From Dasypus novemcinctus (lineage: Eukaryota > Chordata > Mammalia > Cingulata > Dasypodidae), in NCBI RefSeq assembly GCF_030445035.2, contig NC_080699.1, positions 558,001-622,000 of the forward strand: a stretch of 64,000 bases of DNA, in the 5' to 3' direction. Made by a program: the position numbers and the translations under genes. The notes beneath the pieces were generated by a model. The model saw nothing but the letters and a program-made list of their open reading frames with translations, ran no database searches and had not been told where the DNA came from. Positions 10,867 through 21,679 of the stretch are shown here, piece after piece. Within the stretch, counting starts at the first letter, position 1. The number at the start of each line of letters is the position of its first letter.

Positions 10867-11775
10867 ACCTCCAGCCCTCCCGTCCCTGGGCTCTATTTTA
10901 TTCCTCCATGATTTCAGACGTACAGAGAAGCTGCTGTAGCTGAAATGAGAAAAACTCTTTCATTATGGGTGGACGGGTAATTTACCTTGGACTTGGTTAT
11001 GCCTGACGCTATCCCCAGAGGTCAACGTGGGGCCTGATCAAACTACAGAATGTGCACAAACCCACAGTGCGCAGGAAAATTAAGTTGGCTGCATGTTCCG
11101 CATCAGGAAGAAGGCAAGAGGCTGGTGCAATACACCTAGATGCAGGGCGTCTGTCGAAGCGCTCCCTTTCTGGTGCATGTTTTCCAGTCTGATAAAAAAA
11201 CCATCATCTTTTTCCTAGGTTCGAGTTCTATCAGCAGGTAAACTAGCTGATATTAGTGTGTGAATGACCCAAGAGCCTCTATGTAAATCCCAAATGCCCT
11301 ATATGCCCAACTTATTCGTGTACATGGAATCATGCTAACATAACAACCCACATTTCACTAGTTTTTTGCTTCATTTGGTCTCTTGCAAAGCACCCCTTCC
11401 AATATTTCTGGGTACTTTCAAAAATATTCCCAGGTCCATGATCTCGTCCGCTATCCCAGGCAACTCTGCCAACAACTGATTGCAATCGCAAGGAACCAAG
11501 TCTGCCTGTGGGAAGGAGAAGGTGAATACAGCTGTCCTCTCAATGATACACTCGAGTGCTGCTCTGTGCCAACGTTCCAATGGCTCTTTCAGTTGTTATA
11601 TCTAATGTTCTCTCTCTATGGAACTCAGTCCCAGGTCCATGGTGCAGAAGGAGACTGGGAATCCAGGGAGAGCCTCCAACATATGCACAATCACTTTTCC
11701 CTCCTTACTACTAAAGTTGGGTCAATCCTGTTAGGCGTGACTCTTACCCTTAAATGAGTCCTTTTCATGACAGGT
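10867..11775. other. Intergenic, nothing recognised
   Basis: A 124-codon + strand frame (11383-11757) is the longest, but it has no motif I recognise and no paired splice sites. It may be part of an old repeat. Confidence 0.35.
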
Positions 11776-11850
11776 GTCTTTCCTTTCATTCAATACCTAG
11801 ATGCCAGGCACTGTACTAGATAGTCAGAAACAGTATTGTAAACAAGAACA
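11776..11850 (+). repeat. L2-like fragment
   Basis: 'cattcaatacctagatgccaggcactgtactagat' resembles the LINE-2 3' end. Confidence 0.5.
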
Positions 11851-11867
11851 AGATAGAAGTGCAGGCT

Positions 11868-12545
11868 TCCAGTTGACCGAGATGGCAGCGTGAGATGCTC
11901 CAGGGTGCCATTTACCCACAGAATCACTGAACAACTAGCAAAAACTGGCAGCCATCTTCCTCAAAACTCTAGAAAATAGTTTAAGGGTTTGGACGAGGGC
12001 CAAATCAAGACACTGCAGCATTAAAACGGTAGAAGGAGCTCATGGGCCCTTGCTGGCCTTCTCCAATTCCCCTAGCCTGCACTCCCAAGGTGGGCCCCCA
12101 TTCCTGTTCCTAAGGGAGTAGAGTAACCCCTAAGTGCATACTGGGGTGCCCGTGTGGCAGTGCCAATCATTCTGGTGGCACTGTTAAAGAATGCACCAGG
12201 AAACTTGTCTCAGCCTTGCCCTACAAGATGAAGCAGCTTGCAGACAGTTAAAGCAGTTCAAGAAACAAGTCAAAGTGGCCTGGAGCAAATGAATACTTCC
12301 TTTAAGCTATCCAAGAGAGCACCCAGGAGCAGGGAATCTATTTCTTAGGGAACAGAAAGAGCATTGGTGCAGCAGTGCTCAAAAAATGTATTCACCAAAC
12401 GCAATGAATGTCCCATGATGATGAAAGAGGTTGCTGATATGGGAGAAGTGGGGTGATGGGGGTGCAGGTATATGGGGACCTCATATTTTTCTAATGTAAC
12501 ATTAAAAAATAAAGACAAAAAATATAAACAATTTTAAAAAAATAA
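11868..12545 (+). mobile_element. Short L1-like composite (5'UTR-like start, L1-type 3' tail)
   Basis: It begins 'ttccagttgaccgagatggc', like L1 5'UTR starts (compare 46111), and ends with the 'tatggggacctcatatttttc' tail family plus an A-rich run (12465-12545). There is no ORF. An internally deleted L1 or a non-autonomous derivative would explain it. Confidence 0.45.
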
Positions 12546-12559
12546 ATATACACAGAGGC

Positions 12560-15234
12560 ACACACACAAACAGCATTCCGATCTCTGTAAACACGCGAAT
12601 TCATAAGGCCATGAGAAGCACAAGCCCAGGACAATGGACAGACCCACGGGAGGCAGTGAGGACCTGCAAGTCACATTCGCCTCCGTCTGATCTTCAGAGA
12701 AGACTAAACTTTGAAGGAGGGCACCAGCCAATGCAGAGCCAATTTGCAAAGAATGTGAAAGATGTTTATGCATTGGTTTATTTTTGTCAGTTCTTGGCAC
12801 TCAAAGAAATCTGTCATGTCACTATCTGGATACAAACTTAAGGAACAGAGAGCTCAGAGTCTAAATCCCAGCATTAATACTTTTAAAATATTAAAATGTA
12901 CAGAGTACAACTAAAATTACAAGACAAACAGAAAATGATGGCCATCCAAATGGCAAGATAAAAATGCTGAAACCATCAACTAAGAAGGAACCAGACTTTG
13001 GACACACTAGACAAAGTCTTTTAAAAAATAATCCTTAATATGCTCAAAGAAGATAAAGGGAAACACGGAGAAAGAACTAAAGGATATCAGAAAAACAATG
13101 AATGAATACTATGAGAATCTCAAGAAAGAGACAAATTAAAAAAAAAAAAACAATCCTAAGAGAAATACTGAACTGAAAGGGAAAATTCCCTAGAGGGTTT
13201 CAACAACAGACTGGAGCTGGCAGAAGAAAGAATCAGTGAACTCAGATAAAATACATGAAATGATTCAGGTTAAGGAGCAGAAAGAAAAAAGAAAGGAAAG
13301 CAAAAGAGAGCCTTAAGACACTTGTGAGACCCCATCAGGCATACCAATGTATGCTTATGGGAGTTCCAGAAGAAGAAAAGAGAAATGGGAAGAAGGAATA
13401 TTCTAAGATATAATGGCAGAAAACTTCCCAAATTTACCAAAATATATTAAAATAGACATTCAAGAAACCAAACAAAACCCAAAGAGGATAAAACCACACC
13501 CAGACATATAGTAGTGAAAATGCTGAATGCCCAGGACAGGAGAGAATTCTGAAAGCTGTAAGAGAAAAGCAACGTGTTATGTACAAGGGAGCCCCAATAA
13601 GATTAAATGCTGATTTCCCATCAGAAACCATGGAGACAAGAAGATGATATATATAAATGCTGAAAGAAAACACTTGCTATCTAAGACTTTTGCAACCAGT
13701 GAGACTTTCAGAAATTAGGGGCAAATGAAGAATTCCCAGATAAATACAAGCTGAAGGAGTTCATCAGCACTCAATCTACATTACAAGCAATGTGAAATGG
13801 AGTTCTTCAGACTGAAAGGAAAGGATATGAGAGTGAAATAGAATAAAGAAAAACTGACCTTTGGTAAAGGTAATGATAGGGGTAATTATAAATACCTGTA
13901 CTAATGTATTATATTTTTTGGTAAGTAACCCTACTTTTTACTTCTTACAGGATCTAAAATGCAAATGCATAAAAACGAATGATAAATCTATGGTTTTGGA
14001 TATACAATGTATAAAGATACAATTTGTAAAAAGTACAGCAAAAAGGTAGGGAGATGGAGGGTATAGGAACAGTGTGAGTTCCATTGAAATTAAGTTGGTA
14101 TCAAATCAAACATGATTGTTATAGATGAGAATGTTACATTTAAGCCCCAAGGTAACCACAAAAATATATGAAAAATATATCTAGATTGAAATGAGAAGCA
14201 ATATAAATTTGCACGATACAAAATCAAATAAATAGGAAAGTAGGAATTAATTGAAAAATTGAGGGACAAAAAAGTTATAAGACTTCTAATGATCAAGTAG
14301 CAAAATGGCAGAAGAAAGTCCTGCATTATTAGTAGTGACTTGAAATGTAAATGGATTAAGCCCCACAGACAAAAGGGGAGACACACGGAATGGATAAAAA
14401 AGCACGATTCAACTGTATGTTGTTTCCAAGAGACTCACCTTAGACTGAAAGACTTAAGTAGTTTAAACAGAAAGGATGGAAAATATATACTATGTAATTA
14501 ATAACCAAAAAGGAGCTGAGGTAGCTATACTAATATCAGATAAAATAAACTTTAAGTCAAAAACCATTATGAGGGACAAAGAAGGTCACCATATACTGAA
14601 AAGGGTCAACAAGAAATACTAACACTTACAAATAAATATGCACCTAATATCAGAGCCCCAAAATATATGAAGCAAATACTGACAGATCTGAAGAAATAGG
14701 TGGTTCTACATTAATAGTAGAAGCCTTCAATGTGCCACTTTGAATAACAGATGGAACATCTAGACAGAAGATCAAAAAAGAAATAGAAGACTCAAACCAT
14801 ACTTTGAACCAACTAGACCTAACGTATGTAGAACACTTCACCCAAGAGAAACAGAACACACATTCTTCCTAGTGTACATGGACCATTCTGCAGTACTAAC
14901 CATTTGCTAGGTCACAAAACAAGTCTCAACAAGCTAAAAAATATTGAAATCATACAATAAATCTTCTCTGACCACAATGGAATGAAGCTAGAAATCAATA
15001 ACAGATGAGAAATGGAAAATACTCAAATATGTGTAAATTAGATAATGAACCATTAAGCAACCTGTGGGTCAAAGAAGAAATCACAAGGGAAATTAGGAAC
15101 TATCATGAGACAAATGAAAATGAAAACACAACATATCAAAACATGGGATGTAGCAAAGTCAGTACTGAAAGGGAATTTTACAGCTTTAAATGCTTACATT
15201 AAAAAAGATCTCAGATCAGAAAGCCATGCTCAAA
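12560..15234 (+). mobile_element. L1M element, 5' part: 5'UTR, ORF1, spacer, ORF2 endonuclease region
   Basis: The 5'UTR (12560-13010) and ORF1 (13010-13850, with a decayed 'VPEEEKRNG' segment near 13357) align with the antisense copy at 1758-3600. The L1M ORF1-ORF2 spacer follows (13860-14330), then ORF2 sequence reaching the end of the endonuclease domain (14330-15234, with 'FxETNENxxTTYQN'-like content near 15100-15140). All frames are broken. The element resumes at 16342 after an insertion. Confidence 0.7.
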
Positions 15235-15705
15235 GGTTCACTATCAAAAGGTTGCTTTTTATAGAGAAAGAAGCTCTGAACTCCAGAATGTGGTGATAGC
15301 AGCCTCATTAAGATTGGATACTTGTTTTCTGAGTCCAATTTGAGTTCTGCTTTGTATACCTACCGCTCATCTGTTTTGAGTGAAAATCCAGAAGACAGTT
15401 GCCAGCTGAGTTATTAACAATGCAACCAGGGAGATAGTGACCTATAAAAATGTGGCTGTAGATTTCACACAGAAAGAGTGGGCTCTGCTAGACACATCCC
15501 AGGGAAAGCTATTCAGTGCTGTGATGCTGGAGAATACCAATCTTCTGATGCAAAGATGTAATTTCCTAGTTCCAACAAGAAGTGTGGAGAGAAGGAATAG
15601 GAGCTCCCCCAAACCAGAGCCAGGCAGGAAAACTGGCTTTAAAAGGAAGAAATGATATTCATCCAACTTATCTGCAGGAAAGACGCTTCTAACGGCATGT
15701 CATTG
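15235..15705 (+). pseudogene. KRAB zinc-finger retropseudogene fragment (5'UTR plus KRAB A box)
   Basis: The frame from 15437 reads a clear KRAB A box, with [18 protein letters not shown] and then [18 protein letters not shown] boxes recruit TRIM28 in KRAB zinc-finger repressors. An ATG at 15420 with 'caaccaggg' follows the usual start of such genes, but one base is missing before the KRAB frame. After the A box comes a linker with PEPGRKT and a decayed segment. No zinc fingers follow. Exon-type boundaries are joined without introns, so the copy came from spliced RNA. It is fused on the right to an L1 3' end, and the whole unit is flanked by a 17-bp duplication. The parent gene is not identified. 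Confidence 0.75.
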
Positions 15706-16341
15706 GAAAAGTGCTGGGGATGATGCTGAGAAACTGTTGCAGGTGGAAATGTGAAAGGACGTAGCCACTGTGGTAAACAGTTCAATAACTCCTCAAAAGT
15801 TAAATTTAGAATTACCATGTGACCGAGAAATCCCACGCCTAGGTAAAGACCTCAGTTATTTATATAAATACATATACATGAATGTTCATGTCAGCAGTAT
15901 TCACAGCAGCCCAAAGGGATGGGCAGAGGATAAACCAAAGGTGGCACATTCATAACAGTGGGATGTTATAAAGCCATCAAAAGCCATGAAGTACAGACTC
16001 ATGACACAGTTGGAATGTACTTGAAAAGGCTACTAAGTGAAAGAAGCCTACCACAAAACATATTGTATGTTTCCATTTATAGTAAATGGACCAGAGTTAA
16101 TTCCACAGATAAAATGAAGCTTAATGGTGATTGTCGGGGTCTGGAGCAAGGGATTGGTACAGAAACCTTAATGGTACAGTGTTATCTTTTGGGATAATGT
16201 AACTATTTCGGAATTAGACAGAAATGATGGTTGTACAACATTGTGAAAGTACTAAATGCCACTGAATTCTATACTGTAAAATGGATAATTACCAGTTTTG
16301 TGAATTTCACTTCAATAAAAAATTAAAAAACAAACAACAAA
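15706..16341 (+). mobile_element. L1 3' end fused to the KRAB retrocopy
   Basis: From about 15706 the sequence follows the ORF2 C-terminus and 3'UTR of an old L1 ('gtagccactgtggtaaacag', 'aattaccatgtgacc', 'agtgaaagaagcctaccacaaaac'). It ends with 'cttcaataaaaaattaaaaaac' and an A-rich tail. The right flank 'agaaacccatgctcaaa' (16342-16358) repeats the left flank 'agaaagccatgctcaaa' (15218-15234) with one mismatch. Confidence 0.75.
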
Positions 16342-16440
16342 AGAAACCCATGCTCAAATCTAGAAGAACTAGAAAAAGCAGAACAAACTAAAGCTAAATT
16401 GAGAAGAAAGAAAATAAAGATCAGAGCAGGAGTAAATGAA
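16342..16440 (+). mobile_element. L1M ORF2 continuation after insertion
   Basis: 'gaagaactagaaaaagcagaacaaac' continues the ORF2 sequence that stopped at 15234, so the host L1M is one element split by the chimeric insertion. Confidence 0.65.
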
Positions 16441-16444
16441 ATAG

Positions 16445-16580
16445 AGCAGGGGTTCTTAACAAGGGGTCTCTGAACTTGAACTGAAAATCAAAACAACATT
16501 ACTCTTGTGGTGAAGTGTTGGTGCAAGTGTAATATATTTACTAAAGAATACACAACATAGTGTGGACTTAGTAAGGTGTA
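16445..16580 (+). repeat. Medium-reiterated repeat, second copy
   Basis: It matches the rejoined repeat at 5931-6370 ('gggttcttaacaagggg', 'attactcttgtgg', 'gttggtgcaagtg', 'agtgtgga'). No SINE interrupts this copy. Confidence 0.6.
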
Positions 16581-16584
16581 TTTC

Positions 16585-17040
16585 TGTTTATAGTAATCTT
16601 ATAAACAGAAAATCCTTAAAAGTCCACAGCAAAGATACTGGAACTAATAAATACATTCAGCAAAGTAGCAGGTACAAGAGCAACACACAAAAATTACTAG
16701 CATTTCTATACACAAGCAATGAATACTTGAACATTGTTGCACACAGATGTTCATAGCAACATTAGTCACGGTTCCCAAAAGACGGAAGCAACCCAATTGT
16801 CCATCAACCAATGAGGGGATAAATAAAACATGGTATGTACATACAATGGACTATTATTCAGCTGTAAAAATGAAGTTCTGATACATTTAACAACATGGCT
16901 GAACCCTGAAGACATCATGTTGAGAGTAATCAGCCAGACACAAAAGGACAAATATTACATGATCTCACTGATACGAAATAATTAGAATAAGCCAATTCAT
17001 AGTCAGAAGCTAGAATAAAAGAAAATAAACACCTCCTCTC
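16585..17040 (+). mobile_element. L1 3' end (ORF2 C-terminus)
   Basis: 'gttcatagcaacattagtcacgg', 'caacccaattgtccatcaacc', 'ggactattattcagc' and 'cagacacaaaaggacaaatatt' are in the usual order of the L1 3' end. The frames are broken. Confidence 0.7.
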
Positions 17041-17130
17041 TAGGAGCAAATGTAGCTCAGGGTTGAGCTTGCTTTGCCATGTAAGAAGTCCTGAGTTCAA
17101 TCCCCAGTAACTCCTAAAAAAAAAAAAAAG
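17041..17130 (+). mobile_element. DAS-type SINE monomer
   Basis: The tRNA-like head ('gcaaatgtagctcagggttgagc', 'gagttcaatcccc') is followed by 'ctcct' and an A13 run. It is inserted in L1 3' sequence. Confidence 0.78.
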
Positions 17131-18185
17131 GCCCGAATCTAGGTTACCTGACACCAGGGTAGGGGCAGGGAATGGTGAATTAAAGTTTATTAAAGCAAAA
17201 CTTTTGTGTGGAGTGATGGAAAGGTTTTGGAAATGGAAAGTCGTGAATAGTTGCACATGGTGAATGTGACTGAGCACTGAATTACATATTTGACTGCGGT
17301 TAGAAGGGGAAACTGGGAAGCGGATATGGCTCAAGTGATTAGGCCTCTGCCTACCATATAGGAGGACCCGGGTTGGATCCCTGGGGCCTCCTGGTGAAAA
17401 AGAAGAGGCGAAAGCATGCCTGGGGCAGTGAGCCAGCTCCCACGTGGTGAGCTGAGTGCCAATGTGGTGAGCTGAGGGCCCATGTGGGTGCCCATGCCAT
17501 GAGCCGAGTGCCCGCATGAATGCCCACTGTCCAGCTAAGGGCCCACGTGAGTGCCTGTGTGGTGAGCCAGTGCCCACACGACGAGCCCAGTTCCCATGTG
17601 AGTGCCCGTGTGGTGAGCTAATGCCCGTGTGGGAAGCCAGTATCCGCGTGGTGAGCCAAGTGCCCGCACAAGTGTGAGTCATGCAGCAAGATGACGCAAC
17701 AAAAGAAAGACGAAGGGGAGAGTCAAAGTGAAGTGCAGCAGAGACCAGGAACTGAGGTGATGCAACTGGCAGGGAACCTCTCTCCACATCAGAGGTCCCT
17801 AGGATCGAATCCAGGTGAATCCTAGAGGAACAATGAGGAAACAAAAAGAGAAATAGATACAGAAGATCACACAGCGAATGGACAGACAGCAAAAACAGCA
17901 GGGCGGTGAAGGGAAGAAAAAATAAAGTGCAAAAACCCCACAGAACACCAAAAACAAACAAAAAAGGGGAAACTTTAGGTTGCACATACTAGAAAATATT
18001 TTAAACCACAGCCTTGTTCAACACAGTGACCCTAATATTAACTATGGACTACAGTTAATAATACACTTATAATATTCTTCTATCAATTGTAGCAAAGTTA
18101 CCACACACTAATGCAAGGTGTTAATAATGGGGGAGTCTATATGGAAACACTGTATTTTCTGCATGATTTTTTCATTAAACCTACA
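17131..18185 (+). mobile_element. L1 3'UTR interrupted by a long SINE
   Basis: The flanks 17131-17317 and 17971-18185 join to a 3'UTR that matches 4870-5345 ('atggaaaggttttgg', 'ttaactatggactacagtt', 'ccacacactaatgcaaggtgttaataatggggg'). The SINE at 17318-17970 interrupts it. Confidence 0.65.
17318..17970 (+). mobile_element. Long dimeric DAS-type SINE with expanded internal repeats
   Basis: A tRNA-like head ('gaagcggatatggctcaagtg') and a second tRNA-like unit (about 17750-17830, 'ggtccctaggatcgaatcc') flank a region of short GC-rich repeats (17425-17680) built around 'gtggtgagc'. The same subfamily at 47612-47965 has almost none of these repeats. A 351-codon antisense frame across it is incidental. 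Confidence 0.75.
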
Positions 18186-18594
18186 ACTTCATATATATAT
18201 GATAGAATTGCATATGATACAGATGTAATCCCCCCCCAGCACTCAAATTAACTGATGAATGAATGAAGGCAGACGTAATCCCACCCCCAGGACACCCAGA
18301 CTTCGGTGGCCTCCTCACCGCACCAGTTCACCTGTCATGATGCACCCACTTTAGGCTTGAGCAGGGACAGTGCTCATACCCCAACATGATCCCAGAGAAG
18401 ACCTGCTCCTCCCTGCTGGCTCCAGTGTGGATAATTCCTGTGAAAAGTGAGACTCTGACTGGCCCGGTGTTGAGTCTGGCCACACACCTGCCCAGTGGCC
18501 TTGGAGGTGCTGGGTCTGCACAGAAGAGGAAAGGAAGGTATTGAACAGGGGAAAAAAAGGAAAAGAAAAAGCTGTTAGGATACCTAACTTTAGA
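18186..18594. other. Intergenic, nothing recognised
   Basis: Includes a C-rich run near 18230 and a duplicated 'cagangtaatcccnccccc' phrase (18220 and 18272). No gene evidence. Confidence 0.4.
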
Positions 18595-18700
18595 GTTTAC
18601 AGAGTGCTTTCATAGGATTCATGCCTTTTGAATCTCACAACCAGGCTCTGGAGATGGCAGGACAAGTATTACTAAGGAAACTGGGTAGATGGGTCAGCCA
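18595..18700 (+). repeat. MIR-like remnant
   Basis: 'tttacagagtgctttcatagg...aatctcacaaccaggctctgg...actaaggaaactgggtag' follows the MIR-type central region. Confidence 0.5.
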
Positions 18701-18721
18701 ACGGGGCGCTGATGCAAAGTA

Positions 18722-19267
18722 CCAGAGATCTGTTGGCTCTTAGTCTTTATTTGGGGTAGAGCTTACAGTCACAAGGCCAGAAAGTGTGTTACTTCCCTCA
18801 CCAAAGTCTGCTGCCATGTGTTGGGGCAAGGTGGCTGCGGTCTCTGCGAGGGCCTAGGCTTCCTCTTCCTCCTAAGGTGCCATGGTCCCAGCTTCTTCTG
18901 TTCTCAGCTGTGTGTCAGCATAAGGCTTGTCTCTCTCCCTGAGGCTCATTTCCTTACAGGCTTTCTCAGCTGTTCAGGGCTCTGGTCTCTAGCTACAAAC
19001 TATCAGTTCAATGGCTTGGGCTCTAGCATCAAAAACTCAAAACTCTTTTCTGCCATGTCATTTTCTCTGTGAGTACCCACCCACCAAGGGGGCGGGAACT
19101 CAACGTCCTACTAAGGTGGTCAATTCAAAGCCCTCTTCGTAATTTAATCAAGTAAAAGTGAAGCCTCTGAATTTAATACAATCTAATACACCCAGAGGAA
19201 CAGACCAGTTTATAAGCACAATCCAGTATCTATTTTTGGGATTCATAAACAATCCCAAGCTGCTACA
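18722..19267 (-). repeat. LTR-like interspersed repeat, copy 2
   Basis: It is the same family as 1-361. On the - strand it starts TGTAGCAGCTTGGG (ending at 19267 on +) and near its other end has 'ccccaaataaag', an AATAAA signal (TTTATT near 18745 on +). No internal retroviral genes are adjacent, so it may be a solo LTR. Confidence 0.5.
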
Positions 19268-19740
19268 CTGGTGGATTAAAGATGGTTGCAAAGGCTCTGT
19301 CCTCTCTGTTGGGAGATGAAATTTATTTCCCCTTCACTTGAATCTGGGCTGGCCCTATAATACTTAAATAAAATGTGGCAGAACTTACTCGAACCACTTC
19401 TCTGCCTTGCCTTTGAAAGGACTTACAGCTTCCCCTTTCTTGTTCTGGGAATGCTCACTGTTAGGCCCCTCTCAGAATCCAGCTGCCCTGCAGTGGAAAG
19501 TCCACGCACTGCAGGTGCCCTGGTCGACGTCCCAGCTGAACTGCTAGCTGTCTGAGGTGGAAGAGCTGGACATTCCAGCACAATCAAGCCCCCAGATGGC
19601 TGCAAGTCCCAGCCAACATCACATGGGAAAAAAACACCCATCAGAGATCTCTCAGCTGTAGTGGTTGCTATTTTAAGCCTTTACATTTTGGGGTGGTTTG
19701 GTTCACCGTAATACACAACAAACACAGAAACTTAAGGTTT
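19268..19740 (+). repeat. LTR-like ancient repeat
   Basis: It ends 'gttgctattttaagcctttacattttggggtggtttggttcaccgtaatacacaac', a terminal pattern of an old eutherian LTR-like repeat. The rest is diverged. Confidence 0.4.
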
Positions 19741-20240
19741 AAGATCTGGCTTAAGGTACCACAGCTAGGAAGTGTCAGAGCTGGGATGCTAAACCAGATG
19801 TTCCAACTCTAAGCCCATGGTGCTTTCTTTGATTCCTCATTCCCTTTTTGGAAACAGAAATAATCTTAAGTCAAAATGCCCAATTGAAAAATTCTAGCCC
19901 CAGGACACAGGTTGGGAAAGTGGAGCATATAATTTATTCCTACAGCGATTCATTCATTCAACAAATATTTGAGAAGCCCTACGTGCCAGGTAACTGAACA
20001 AAATGTGTTTCCTGTTCTCTCAAGAAACTCAAAACCTAACACGATCGATAGCTCTGTAAACAGCTCATTTTAGTATGGACAGGTATGTATGAATGAAATG
20101 AATGTTCATAACATAAATACGACAGGAAATTGGGGGTGGGGGAACAGGGAGGAGGAACCCTAATATTCGGGATGGAGACATGAATTCCAGTGCTGGTTCT
20201 ACCCTTCACTCACACACGCCCTTAGCCAGGTCTCAGAACC
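19741..20240 (+). repeat. MIR and L2 remnants
   Basis: 'taccacagctaggaagtgtcagagctgggatgctaaacc' matches MIR. 'cattcattcaacaaatatttgagaagccctacgtgccagg' matches the LINE-2 3' end. 'ccagtgctggttctaccctt...' near 20190 is a further MIR head. Confidence 0.6.
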
Positions 20241-21080
20241 TCTCTATAACCCAACTTCCTGGACTGTAGGCCCAAGTGTGGGTCACACCGTTTCTTCTTC
20301 AATACTTGACAGTCCCTTCCTCCAACTCCTTCCCTTCAAGTTGGTCCCTAGCTCAGTGCCCTTGCCGTGGCGCAGATTCTCCCTAAGAGATCTCACCCAC
20401 TCCTCGAGCTCTGGTTATATGGCAATGAAACCCAAATTTGTCCCAGTTCTTTCTGTGGACTGTCTACCGTGTATCATCGGCTTGCTGGGCATTGCTGGCT
20501 TATCAGGTTCACCATGTCCAGGGTGAACTCATCACCTTGCCCACTCAAGTGACTCCCAATTCTGACTTTCCCCTTGGCACAGACATCATCATAGTTACTT
20601 AAGCTAATGGCCTGTGAGGTTAACTTCACTCTTCCTTTTCCCTTAAGTTCACAGACAATTGTTAATTTTGCCTCCTACATACTTCTGGACTACACCCTTT
20701 GTCTAGATAGCCCATAAAGAGCTCAAATTCAAAACATTCAAAGCTTAAGTCATTACTTCTCCTCCCAAACTCTCCTCTTCCTGTGTGTTCTAGGAAGGTA
20801 TCATTTCCATCCACTCTTCCACAGTCTGGAACTTGGGCAGTACCCTTCGTTTCTCCCTCTCCTTTGCCTACCATAACCAAGTAACCATCAGTTCTGATGT
20901 TTGGCTATTTGCCTCTGATATCCACCCACTTCTATTTTACCCACTTTTTCCATTCTCACTGGCTCACCTTTTATTTCCTGTAATAAATAATATCCTCACT
21001 GGCTTCCCTGCCCTCAGCCTTTAGTCTTCAATCCCTGGCCTCTTCTGGCAGTGCAGCCACCATCTCATCTAATCACCCCC
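20241..21080 (+). mobile_element. LINE-2 ORF2 C-terminal fragment
   Basis: The sense strand has LINE-2-like phrases: 'tgaactcatcaccttgccc' (20523), 'ctcctacatacttctggactacacc' (20671), 'atatcctcactggcttccctgcc' and 'ctaatcacccc'. These are the C-terminal ORF of an old L2 with stops. Confidence 0.6.
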
Positions 21081-21600
21081 TGTTCCCAGACGGCTCTGGG
21101 TTCTGGGCTTCTGCGTTCTTGGCTGTGTAGCACAAAATAATTCAAGGACACGCCATAGGGTAGCTAAGGGAGTGAAGACTTTATTAAGCAAGCAAGCGAG
21201 GAAAGCACACGAGTCGAGGCAAGGTCCTCCCGCGTGCAGCAAAGGCGAGAGGCCGGCCTCTCCCCTTCCCCTTCACAGGCGGGGGCAGCGCCCCAGCTCT
21301 TGGCTGTTTCGACGGCTGCCCCACCTGACAGTTCTCGGGGGCCAAGGTGAGGGTTTTTGACAGTAACGGGGCTGTACCTTGACCCGAAAGGCTCTTGGGG
21401 TCAAACGGGGCCTCCAGCCGGGCGTCCGCAGGGTCTTTCCGGCTCCCTCTCAGGAGGTTTGGGGCGGGGTCTAAAGGCCACGAGGTCTGCCGGGCCAGCC
21501 GCCTCCCCCTTAGACGACACTACCCCGCTTCCCCGCCCACCCACCTCCCACCTCATTTTCTAACCCTGATTTCGGGTGTGTTTAACCCCTAGACTGCAAA
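21081..21600 (-). repeat. Candidate LTR next to the CEP295 CpG island
   Basis: On the - strand 'cttgcttgcttaataaagtcttc' (AATAAA at 21185-21180) is followed by 'cttgaattattttgtg', like an R-U5 region. The upstream U3 would be the GC-rich stretch up to about 21600. No coding retroviral remnant is adjacent. The boundaries are guesses. Confidence 0.35.
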
Positions 21601-21679
21601 ACCTGGGGCAGGGGTCACGACTCACCTTTCCCCTGTCTACCCTCCACCTGGCACAGCCTGCCGGGCACAAAATAGGTGC

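Noticed and set aside
11383-11757. 124-codon + strand ORF
   Set aside because: No recognisable domain, lies amid repeats, and codon content is unremarkable.
15755-15810. Zinc-finger-like reading ('SHCGKQFNNSS') after the KRAB box
   Set aside because: The DNA matches the L1 3' region ('agccactgtggtaaacagttc...cctcaaaagtt'), so the C2H2-like look is chance. The KRAB copy has no finger array.
16930-17985. 351-codon - strand open frame
   Set aside because: It is the antisense of an L1 3' end plus a SINE with GC-rich repeats. The translation is low in domain content and follows the DNA repeats, and no similar protein is recognised.
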